The notes under the pieces were generated by a model, which searched no databases, was not told where the DNA came from, and saw only the letters and a list, made by a program, of their open reading frames with translations. From positions 1 to 64,000 of the forward strand of contig DRFO01000035.1 in assembly GCA_011050525.1 (NCBI GenBank): DNA of 64,000 nt, written 5' to 3'. This DNA is from Halopseudomonas xinjiangensis. Lineage in GTDB: Bacteria > Pseudomonadota > Gammaproteobacteria > Pseudomonadales > Pseudomonadaceae. This document shows positions 1-7,334 of this stretch, piece after piece. A program made the position numbers and the translations under genes. The number at the start of each line of letters is the position of its first letter. The stretch's first letter is position 1.

Positions 1-1
1 G

Positions 2-517
2 AATCTGCTGAAAGCCGGCAATGAGCAAGTCGTTGCACAAGCTCCAGAGCAGGTCTGGGTGGCTGACATCACCTATCTGCCGACCCAAAATGGGTTTGTC
101 TATCTGAGCCTGATAACCGATGCGTATTCTCGTAAGATTGTGGGCCACCATGTTCACCCAAGCTTGCACACCAACTCGGTGATCCAGGCCATGGAGAAGG
201 CCCTCAGACGACGGAAGACGGATCAACCACTGATCCACCACTCGGACCGGGGCATCCAATATTGCTCAGAGGCTTACCAGCTTCTGCACAAGAAGCATGG
301 GGTTCGTTGCTCTATGACAGATGGATACGATTGTTACCAAAACGCTCTAGCGGAGCGTGTGAATGGGATACTGAAAACTGAGCTACTGTTGGTTCGGCCA
401 AAGAATTTGATGGAGGCATCTCGAATGGTAGACGAGTCAGTTCGGCTCTATAACACCAAGCGGCCCCATCTCTCGTTGCAATATGAAACACCCGATGCGG
501 TGCATCGGGTGTTTTGA
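2..517 (+). CDS. IS3-family transposase OrfB, 3' part (truncated by window edge)
   Basis: The open frame runs in from the window edge (NLLKAGNEQV...), so the GTG at 59 in the ORF track is not a real start. It is the catalytic rve core of an IS3-family DDE transposase. Visible residues are the first Asp in VADITYLP, the second Asp in HHSDRG and the Glu in LAERVNG, followed by the usual RPHLSL C-terminus before the stop. The catalytic half is intact; orfA and the left end lie outside. It ends about 35 bp before the IS end and points toward the 3' end of the thiolase gene. Family call is firm; the exact IS name cannot be given. Confidence 0.9.
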   Translation, partial: NLLKAGNEQVVAQAPEQVWVADITYLPTQNGFVYLSLITDAYSRKIVGHHVHPSLHTNSVIQAMEKALRRRKTDQPLIHHSDRGIQYCSEAYQLLHKKHGVRCSMTDGYDCYQNALAERVNGILKTELLLVRPKNLMEASRMVDESVRLYNTKRPHLSLQYETPDAVHRVF

Positions 518-525
518 AAGAATCA

Positions 526-552
526 GGTGTAAACCTATTTCAGGACTAGACA
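526..552 (+). repeat. Right terminal inverted repeat of the IS3-family element
   Basis: The sequence after the transposase stop ends in TTTCAGGACTAGACA. Read from the outside inward this is TGTCTAGTCCTGAAA, with the 5'-TG...CA-3' termini typical of IS3-family elements. The left copy is outside the window, so the repeat length and target duplication cannot be checked. The element ends 13 bp before the thiolase stop codon. Confidence 0.65.
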
Positions 553-565
553 GCGACAGCAGTAC

Positions 566-1753
566 TCAGTGATACACCTCAAACAGGCCCGCAGCTCCCA
601 TTCCACCACCTACACACATGGTAACAACCACGTAACGGACACCGCGACGGCGTCCTTCCAGCAAGGCACTGCCAACCAACCGCGAACCGGTCATGCCGAA
701 CGGGTGGCCAAGCGATATGCCGCCGCCGTTGACGTTGAAGCACGCAGGGTCAATATCAAGTCGGTCTCGACAGTAAAGCGCCTGCACTGCAAAAGCTTCG
801 TTCAATTCCCACAGCCCGATATCTGAGACAGTCAAACCATGTTTCGCCAATAGCTTAGGCACCGCCGTCACCGGCCCGATACCCATTTCTTCCGGCGCGC
901 AGCCCGTTACCATGAATCCGCGGTACGCGCCCAAAGGTGTGAGACCTCGCTGTTCGGCCAGTCTGCTCTCCATGATCAGACAGGCAGAGGCGCCGTCCGA
1001 CAACTGGCTGGCATTACCCGCAGTGACAGTACCACCTTCCATCACCGGATTTAGACTGGCCAACCCTTCCGCTGTCGTTCCGTGACGAGGGCACTCATCT
1101 TCAGCAAACAGGAAATCCCTGTATGTTACTTCTTTGGAATCCCGATTAACCTGTTTCTGAGTTACCTGAATGGGCGCGATTTCATCTTTGAAGCGTCCGC
1201 CCTGCTGAGCGCTCAAAGCTTGCAGATGAGCCATCAAGGCAAACTCGTCCTGCTGCTCTCGGGTGATCCCATATTTGCGCGCCACAAACTCGGCTGTATC
1301 AATCATCGGCATATAGGCGTTGGGTGACACCGCGATCAGGGCATCATCCTTGTCCCTTACTGCCCATTCCAGGTAGGCCGGGGTCAGGGCGCTGACATTT
1401 TCCGAGCCGCCACCGACAACGATATCCATATGGTCGGTAATCACCTGCTTGGCTGCAATGGCGATAGCCATAAGACCTGAGGCACATTGCCGGTCCACCG
1501 TCGAGCCTCCGGCGGTATCTGCGAGCCCGGCACGCAGCGCAGCGGCCCGCGCCAGGTTTCGGCCCGCAGTACCTGCGCCCATTGCGGCACCGATTATCAC
1601 ATCCTCTACCTCGCCTGGCTCCACACCAGCACGCTTGACTGCATGTTCAATGGCATGGGCGGTCATGGTAGGTGACTTGATGTTGTTTAGCGCTCCCCGA
1701 TGGGCCTTGCCGATCGGTGTCCTCGCCGTAGAAACGATGACCGCTTCTCTCAT
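566..1753 (-). CDS. Acetyl-CoA acyltransferase (thiolase)
   Basis: Degradative-type thiolase of 395 aa, the usual length, cleaving 3-ketoacyl-CoA with CoA. The catalytic set is complete: nucleophilic Cys90 in DRQCASG, NEAFA near 318, His350 in GHPFG, and the second Cys380 in CVGGGMG. An AGGAT ribosome site lies before the ATG. It is downstream of the fused acyl-CoA dehydrogenase on the same strand (38-bp gap), so the two probably share a transcript starting at the 4.16-kb operator. It is the only canonical thiolase in the window, which makes it the likely terminal thiolytic step of the island. Chain-length specificity cannot be read from the sequence. Confidence 0.93.
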   Translation of the reverse strand: MREAVIVSTARTPIGKAHRGALNNIKSPTMTAHAIEHAVKRAGVEPGEVEDVIIGAAMGAGTAGRNLARAAALRAGLADTAGGSTVDRQCASGLMAIAIAAKQVITDHMDIVVGGGSENVSALTPAYLEWAVRDKDDALIAVSPNAYMPMIDTAEFVARKYGITREQQDEFALMAHLQALSAQQGGRFKDEIAPIQVTQKQVNRDSKEVTYRDFLFAEDECPRHGTTAEGLASLNPVMEGGTVTAGNASQLSDGASACLIMESRLAEQRGLTPLGAYRGFMVTGCAPEEMGIGPVTAVPKLLAKHGLTVSDIGLWELNEAFAVQALYCRDRLDIDPACFNVNGGGISLGHPFGMTGSRLVGSALLEGRRRGVRYVVVTMCVGGGMGAAGLFEVYH

Positions 1754-1791
1754 GTCTCATATCCTCAGTTATATAGATGCCCAGCAGCCGC

Positions 1792-4128
1792 TCAGGCTTT
1801 TGGCACACCAGGCATTTTCAAAAGGTTTTTTGCAAGAATGTCGCGCTGTACTTCATTCGTACCGGCATAGATCGATACTGGTCGAGCCATCATCAGCATC
1901 CAATGCAGATCGACCGTCAGGCCTGCTAGATCAAAGCTGCCCACTACCCCGCCATACTCCCCGGCGATCTCTACATTGAACTCGGTAATGCGCTGCAACA
2001 GTTCAGAGATATAGACTTTGAGAATGGAAGACTCAGGACCTGGCTCACCATCGTCACTGGCAATGTGGTCACACATCTGGCCATACAGCTGCCGGTAGTC
2101 CTGGAGGTCTGCCTGCAGCTGAGCAAAGCGATCCATCACGCCACGGTCTTCAGTCAGCTCTAGCGCCCGCAACATCCGCTCAGTCAGCGCCAGCGCGCTC
2201 CAGGCCATAGCGGAGCTACCAAGCCAGATGCGCTCATGACCAAGAAGGGATTTAGCTACCGACCACCCTTCATGCAACTTGCCCACCAGATTGCCGGCCG
2301 GCACCCTGACGTCATCGAAAAACACCTCACAGAATTCTTCTTCGGCAGCAATATTGCGGATCGGTCGTATGCTTATGCCTGGGGACTTGAGATCAATCAG
2401 CAGAAAACTGATTCCCTGCTGCTTCTTCTCGAACCGGCCAGTGCGCACCAGGGCAAAGACGTGCGTTGCATCGGTAGCATGGGTGGTCCAGATCTTCTGC
2501 CCATTAACGATGAACTCGTCGCCCTGCAAATCGGCGCGGGTTTTCAGGCTGGCCAGATCCGAGCCCGAGCCAGGCTCCGAATAGCCCTGGCTCCAGACAT
2601 CGGTACATTCGAGGATCCGCGGCATGTAGTACGCTTTCTGCTCATCGGTGCCCCAGGTCATCAATGTTGGACCCAGCTGGGTTTCACCGGTATCGATAAT
2701 CCGACCAACCCCTGCGCGTTCCATCTCCTGCTGGTAGATGAGCTGTCTGGCAAAGGACAGGCCCATGCCACCGTATGCCTTCGGCCAGGCCGGAGCGCGC
2801 AGACCGTTGTCGTTCAACAGCTTCAGCCAGTGGGTCATGTCATCGGCGCGCAGGCGCAGGAAAGGCCGTCTGTCATTCTGACGCAGGTGGGCGGGGTAGT
2901 TGTCATTGATCCATTGGCGCAAATACAACCTGAAACCGTCGTCCGACAGGGCATCCATATTCACGGGAGCAGGTGCAACGTCGGCGATCAAGGCAGGAGG
3001 CTCGTTCGGAGCGGCGACCGTGCCACTTTCGCTCTGAAAAAACCGCCGGTGCTCTCTGGCTCCACCCAGCCAAGCCGCAGCAAAAAGGGCCGCACGCAAG
3101 TAAAGGCCTACACCGGTTTCCTCGGAAAACCCCATTGCGCCGTGCATGTGCACAGACTGCAAGGCAACTTTTACCGCCGCGTCAGCACATCGCGCCTTGG
3201 CGCTACTCGCAGCAGCCAGCGTCTGCGGGGCAGTGGTGGATTGGCTGAAGCATGCAACGGCATGCTTCCAGGCTGCATTGCCGAGGCGACATTCGATGTC
3301 AAGATCCACGCAACGGTGCTGGATGCTCTGGAATGAAGCGATTGGTCGATCAAACTGGTGGCGCTGCCCAACAAAATCGAGCGTCTTGGCCAGGCAGCCG
3401 TTGGCATATCCGCACAGCTCGGCACTCAGAACAATGCATCCTGCCAGCAGCGCCTGTCCCAGCGTTTGCCGCGCTGCCTCACCTATCAGCAGGGGAGCAC
3501 TGCCGATCAGTTCAACCTGGTCAAAATAAACATGGGCCTGCGATCCTACACCAGCGCCAAAGCGCTCGATGCGCACACCAGCGCCGCTGGCATCAACCGC
3601 AACCAGCGCAATCTCGTCCCCTGTCTGCACCGATACCAGCAGGATACTGTCATCCTCGCACCCGGAGACAAAGCGTTTGACGCCACTGACGCGACCGTCC
3701 CTCAGGACTGTCTCCGGCAGACCGGGAGCGGTCTGGTTCTCCTGTTCCTGCCACGCCAATGTAACCAGCCGCTCTCCGCTGGCGAGCTGCCTGGCGATAT
3801 GCGTTACGGCGTCAGTCCGGATGCTGTCATTCAGTACTATTGAAGGCATGACGCAACAGGCTACAAATGGCTCCCCCAGCAGCTTGTTGCCCATGATTTC
3901 TGCCAGTACTGCAGCCTCTTCAAGCCCGAGACCGCTGCCGCCCAGCTCTTCATTCAGCAACACCGCCGTCCAGCCCAGGTCCGCCATGCTTGACCAGACC
4001 GCACGGTCAACAAGCCGTACCGGCTCATTCCCCAATGCAAGCCGCGCTACTGGCGACAGTCCGGAAAGAAAGCTGTCCGCTGACTCTTTCAGCATGACGG
4101 CGATAGAATCATCAATCATGGCATTCAT
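1792..4128 (-). CDS. Fused double acyl-CoA dehydrogenase
   Basis: About 778 aa, twice the normal acyl-CoA dehydrogenase length. The N-terminal unit (about 1-370) contains QRHQFDRPIASFQSIQH and HMHGAMGFSEETG; the C-terminal unit (about 400-778) contains WSQGYSEPGSGSDLASL, NGQKIWTTHA and the terminal YAGTNEVQRDILAKNLL signature. Fusions of this kind resemble mycobacterial FadE34-type enzymes, single chains equivalent to an alpha2beta2 pair, which oxidise bulky steroid side-chain CoA esters. I chose ATG 4128, which has an AGGA site, over the track start 4152, which has none. The operator palindrome at 4161-4177 lies just upstream. FAD-dependent alpha,beta-desaturation of a bulky acyl-CoA is inferred; the substrate is unknown. 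Confidence 0.88.
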   Translation of the reverse strand: MNAMIDDSIAVMLKESADSFLSGLSPVARLALGNEPVRLVDRAVWSSMADLGWTAVLLNEELGGSGLGLEEAAVLAEIMGNKLLGEPFVACCVMPSIVLNDSIRTDAVTHIARQLASGERLVTLAWQEQENQTAPGLPETVLRDGRVSGVKRFVSGCEDDSILLVSVQTGDEIALVAVDASGAGVRIERFGAGVGSQAHVYFDQVELIGSAPLLIGEAARQTLGQALLAGCIVLSAELCGYANGCLAKTLDFVGQRHQFDRPIASFQSIQHRCVDLDIECRLGNAAWKHAVACFSQSTTAPQTLAAASSAKARCADAAVKVALQSVHMHGAMGFSEETGVGLYLRAALFAAAWLGGAREHRRFFQSESGTVAAPNEPPALIADVAPAPVNMDALSDDGFRLYLRQWINDNYPAHLRQNDRRPFLRLRADDMTHWLKLLNDNGLRAPAWPKAYGGMGLSFARQLIYQQEMERAGVGRIIDTGETQLGPTLMTWGTDEQKAYYMPRILECTDVWSQGYSEPGSGSDLASLKTRADLQGDEFIVNGQKIWTTHATDATHVFALVRTGRFEKKQQGISFLLIDLKSPGISIRPIRNIAAEEEFCEVFFDDVRVPAGNLVGKLHEGWSVAKSLLGHERIWLGSSAMAWSALALTERMLRALELTEDRGVMDRFAQLQADLQDYRQLYGQMCDHIASDDGEPGPESSILKVYISELLQRITEFNVEIAGEYGGVVGSFDLAGLTVDLHWMLMMARPVSIYAGTNEVQRDILAKNLLKMPGVPKA

Positions 4129-4160
4129 ATCAAAGGTCCTATCATTCAACATATAGAAAA

Positions 4161-4177
4161 CTAACTATATATCAGCT
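4161..4177. promoter_or_regulatory. Putative operator palindrome, site A
   Basis: CTAACTATATATCAGCT lies between the divergent acyl-CoA dehydrogenase and isochorismatase-fold genes. It shares both half-sites (CTAAC / TCAGCT) and the AT-rich centre with the sites at 14382, 14586, 26890, 32643, 41444 and 53202. Inferred binding site of one island-wide repressor. Confidence 0.55.
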
Positions 4178-4258
4178 ATTATCTAAAAACGAGCCTGATG
4201 ACCAGAAAAGAAAGGTCCACCAGGCTCTTTTGCATTTGCCAACAGAAAGGAAACAACA

Positions 4259-4882
4259 ATGAAAAAACCACGCGGTCTGGAAAGTGGCCAACGCGCCGCG
4301 CTGCTGATCAGCGAATGCCAGCGTGCAGTCATTGATCCGGCGCTGACGATGTTTCCCGGCATTGCCGAACAAGTGCAGGAGCGCGGGATAACTGCCCGGA
4401 TCGCGCAACTTGCCAGCGCCATGCGCGATCAGGGACTACCTGTGATACACCTGCATGTAGCTCACCGCCCGGGCTATGTGGACCTGCCGTTGACGTCGGT
4501 AGTGGTCGCCCAGACCTCAAAGGCGGGCAGGATGATTCAGGGTTCGACTGACGTCGAGCCGGTACCGGAGCTTTCTCCCGCTCCCGGTGACATATTGCAT
4601 TCGCGCAGCTTCAGCCTGGTGTCCTTTCACGGAACGGACCTGGATACGATTCTGCGCAACATGAACGTACAAACCGTTATCCTGGCGGGCGTTTCCACTA
4701 ACGTCGCCATTTCAGGAACGGCGCTCTGCGCGTCCGACCTGGGTTACCAGGTGCTGGTGGCGGAAGACTGCATTGCTGGCGCAACGGAGGAGACTCACCA
4801 CTTCATCTGCAAGAACCTGCTCCCGCTGTACAGTACGCTGAGCGATTCGGAAACCCTGATTCAGGCGTTGCAGTCGAGCTGA
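4259..4882 (+). CDS. Isochorismatase-fold (cysteine hydrolase-like) protein lacking the catalytic triad
   Basis: The 207-aa protein has the isochorismatase/nicotinamidase fold (ALLISECQ, GDILHSRSF, SFHGTDLDTIL, AGVSTNVAISGTA). All three positions of the Asp-Lys-Cys triad are changed: the DxQ Asp is Glu19 (SECQ), the Lys is Arg116 (HSRSF), and the nucleophilic Cys of GVxTNVCV is Ala150. It is therefore unlikely to be an ordinary Cys hydrolase; it may belong to a Cys-less subfamily of unknown activity. An AAGGAA site precedes the ATG. It is a single gene divergent from the fused acyl-CoA dehydrogenase across the shared operator, and is followed by a hairpin terminator. Confidence 0.82.
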   Translation: MKKPRGLESGQRAALLISECQRAVIDPALTMFPGIAEQVQERGITARIAQLASAMRDQGLPVIHLHVAHRPGYVDLPLTSVVVAQTSKAGRMIQGSTDVEPVPELSPAPGDILHSRSFSLVSFHGTDLDTILRNMNVQTVILAGVSTNVAISGTALCASDLGYQVLVAEDCIAGATEETHHFICKNLLPLYSTLSDSETLIQALQSS

Positions 4883-4895
4883 TTCGGAGAAGGCA

Positions 4896-4920
4896 GACGC
4901 TGCCCGAATGGGGCAGCGTC
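4896..4920. terminator. Hairpin between convergent genes
   Basis: GACGCTGCCC and GGGCAGCGTC form a perfect 10-bp stem with a 5-nt loop, 13 bp after the isochorismatase stop and just before the end of the oppositely oriented acyl-CoA synthetase. There is no clear U tract, so it is probably a two-way insulator or weak terminator. Confidence 0.6.
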
Positions 4921-4927
4921 GACCTCC

Positions 4928-6496
4928 TCAGCCCGCGACAAACAGCTCCCGCAATTTATGCTTGAGAATCTTGTTAAGCGCCTGATTACGCGGCAGTTGC
5001 TCCATGATCTCCAGCTGTTCGGGGATTTTCTGCCGCATGACTCCAGCGGCATGGAAAAAGGCGACCATTTCGTCAAAGCTCAGCGGTACCTCGCCTGGCA
5101 CGGGTTCGACTACCGCACAAACACGTTCGCCGCGCTGTGCATCCGGTAAGCCAATGACTGCTACGTTGGCGACCCGGGGATGGGAATACAACAGCTCCTC
5201 AATTTCACGAGCCGAAATATTTTCCCCCTTGCGAATAATCACATCCTTGAGTCGCCCGGTAAGCGCCAACCGTCCATCCGCGCGCAGCACGCCAAGATCT
5301 CCGGTACGAAAATATCCGTTCTGATCAAAGGCTTCCTCATTCAATGCGGTATCGGTATAACCCTTGAACACTCCCTTCCCGCGTAAGCGTATTTCTCCTT
5401 CCTGACCAGGTCTTGCGACATCGCCGTCCCTTTTCACGATAATCACTTCAACATCCTGCACCGGCATACCGTCGGTGTGTGCCAGCTGTTCGTCGCTGTC
5501 CTGCGGGGTGCCGGCTGAAACCAGCGGAACCTCGGTCATGCCGTAGTTGTGCGTCAGCCCGCAGCCCAATTCGCGCCGGATGGCAAAGTACAGGTCGGGG
5601 GGCTTGGGTGCGCCGCCCCCACATAACAACTTGAGTGCAGGCAGCAATGGCGTATCCGGCTGGCGACGCTGCTCCGCCAGCAGTGCTTCATAATGAGCAG
5701 TACTGCCACCAGTGGTGGTAACCCGGTAACGCCTGAAGGTGGCACAGGCTTCGGCTGGCACAAAGCGTTCCAGCAACACCGCACTCATGCCGCTGGCAAG
5801 CAACATGCAGGTATACATGGCTCCCCCGATATGCGCATAGGGGAACGCAACGGTGCCTACATCATCGGCAGCTACCGCCATCGCGATCGCCAGATTACGC
5901 CCTCCCGTCATCAGGGTTTCGTCAGTGTGTCTGGCCCCCTTGGGATCAGACGTCGTGCCAGAGGTGTAATAAACCCAACGTACGCTGCCCCCCTCCTGCG
6001 GCGGGGGTGGTAGCGTAGATGGCTTGCCCTGGGGCAGCTCACCCTCCATTACCAGCAACATCGGCGGCTCTTTTAGCTGGGCACAGACTCGGCCGGCTTC
6101 GGCAGGGTAATCGCGCCCGGAAGTAATACCGGGCACCAATAGGAATTCTGATCGGCTGCGGCCCAACACTAACGTCAGCTCGCGTTCGCCATACAGATGG
6201 ATAATCGGATTCTGCACACAGCCCAGGCGCGACAACGCCAAAGCCGTCATTACCGCAGTAACACCGGTGGGTAGCTGCCAGGTGACTACACTATCGGGAG
6301 CAATACCTGTAGCGAGAAAACCCGCGGCCAGACGTTCAGCAATATTGTGAGCCTGGGCAAAGGTCAGCTTCAGGCCGCGACCAGCGTCTATCAGCATGGT
6401 CGCCGAGGGGCTGCGCTGCACCCGATGCTCCAGCAGTTGCCAGAGGGTCGATGCCTGGAGCAGTTGTTCGTCAGGGCTTGGGTTGTCTACTGTCAT
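4928..6496 (-). CDS. Acyl-CoA synthetase (AMP-binding, ANL superfamily)
   Basis: About 522 aa. ATP-dependent CoA ligase with the P-loop YYTSGTTSDPKGA, NYGMTEVP (A5), the hinge region GYFRTGDLG / GRLKDVIIRKGENIS, and the C-terminal catalytic Lys in NQALNKILKHKLRE. It resembles the cyclohexanecarboxylate-CoA ligase (AliA-like) group of ANL enzymes. The track start (TTG/ATG at 6538-6541) overlaps the upstream SDR by about 30 bp and has no SD. I prefer the ATG at 6496, 13 bp after the SDR stop, which also lacks a strong SD, so the start is uncertain. Last gene of the minus-strand run YCF48-RND-SDR-ligase. Substrate unknown; a cyclic or branched carboxylic acid is inferred. Confidence 0.87.
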   Translation of the reverse strand: MTVDNPSPDEQLLQASTLWQLLEHRVQRSPSATMLIDAGRGLKLTFAQAHNIAERLAAGFLATGIAPDSVVTWQLPTGVTAVMTALALSRLGCVQNPIIHLYGERELTLVLGRSRSEFLLVPGITSGRDYPAEAGRVCAQLKEPPMLLVMEGELPQGKPSTLPPPPQEGGSVRWVYYTSGTTSDPKGARHTDETLMTGGRNLAIAMAVAADDVGTVAFPYAHIGGAMYTCMLLASGMSAVLLERFVPAEACATFRRYRVTTTGGSTAHYEALLAEQRRQPDTPLLPALKLLCGGGAPKPPDLYFAIRRELGCGLTHNYGMTEVPLVSAGTPQDSDEQLAHTDGMPVQDVEVIIVKRDGDVARPGQEGEIRLRGKGVFKGYTDTALNEEAFDQNGYFRTGDLGVLRADGRLALTGRLKDVIIRKGENISAREIEELLYSHPRVANVAVIGLPDAQRGERVCAVVEPVPGEVPLSFDEMVAFFHAAGVMRQKIPEQLEIMEQLPRNQALNKILKHKLRELFVAG

Positions 6497-6509
6497 CACG
6501 TTTTTAAGG

Positions 6510-7304
6510 CTACCAGGCAGACTTATGGGAGCCGCCATCAACGGGAATCAGGCAACCGGTGACATAGCCTGCCAGATCCGAGCACAGGTAGGCTGCCAGC
6601 GACGCTAGCTCCCGTGGCGAGCCTATTCGTCCGACCGGTACGCCTCTGGACAGGCGCGCGAGCAAATCGTCAGCCGCCAGGCCACGCGCCTGGGCCATAT
6701 GGCCAACCTGGTCCAGCATATGCTGGGTGCCAATCCACCCCGTCGCCAGGGTATTCACCGTGATGCCGTCCCGGGCAAACTCATCCGCCAGGGACTTGTT
6801 CAGCGTCACCACTCCGGCTCTGGCCGTATTGGCAGCCATGAGCTTCAGCCCTGCGGCCGGCTCTTTGGCGGCTGCAGTTCCAATGGTGAGAAGCCGCCCC
6901 CAACCCTGCTCGCGCATCGCCGGCAGGGTGGCACGCGCCAGATGCACGATGCTCATGACCAGACTGTTAAAAGCATTAACGAACTCGTCCGGATCACTGT
7001 CCAGAAAATCACAAGGCTCACCGCCGTGCACATTGGTAATGACAATATCTGGCGGAGCAAAGCAGTGCCTGGTGGCTTCGACGGCCAGAGCCACGCCTGC
7101 AGCACTGGTCAGGTCGGCGGTAACTCCTTCAGCAATGCCGCCCATGCGGCGTATGGCTTCCACGGTCTGCTCAACAGCATCGGCTCCGCGCGCAGCAACC
7201 ATTACCCGACATCCTTCCGCTGCCAGCACGTCACTGCATGCCCGGCCAATGCCCTTGCTGCCACCCGAGACAAAAGCAACCCTGTTTTCAATTCCCAGCT
7301 TCAC
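6510..7304 (-). CDS. SDR-family protein with altered active site
   Basis: 264 aa with a classical Rossmann nucleotide motif, SGGSKGIGRA, near residues 13-22 and the C-terminal GYVTGCLIPVDGG. The catalytic YxxxK is missing: the aligned stretch is LMAANTARAG, giving Ala158 and Arg162 in place of Tyr and Lys. This resembles SDR subfamilies with an SNxxR-type variant. It may be an unusual dehydrogenase or a non-redox protein. It lies between the RND pump and the acyl-CoA synthetase on the same strand, with a gap of about 30 bp to the pump, so it is expressed with the transport module. Confidence 0.82.
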   Translation of the reverse strand: MKLGIENRVAFVSGGSKGIGRACSDVLAAEGCRVMVAARGADAVEQTVEAIRRMGGIAEGVTADLTSAAGVALAVEATRHCFAPPDIVITNVHGGEPCDFLDSDPDEFVNAFNSLVMSIVHLARATLPAMREQGWGRLLTIGTAAAKEPAAGLKLMAANTARAGVVTLNKSLADEFARDGITVNTLATGWIGTQHMLDQVGHMAQARGLAADDLLARLSRGVPVGRIGSPRELASLAAYLCSDLAGYVTGCLIPVDGGSHKSAW

Positions 7305-7334
7305 CGTGATTGGCTTCCTTTGTTGCTCCGGCCG

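Noticed and set aside
2236-3336. 366-aa plus-strand ORF
   Set aside because: Antisense shadow of the fused acyl-CoA dehydrogenase; no motif or start signal.
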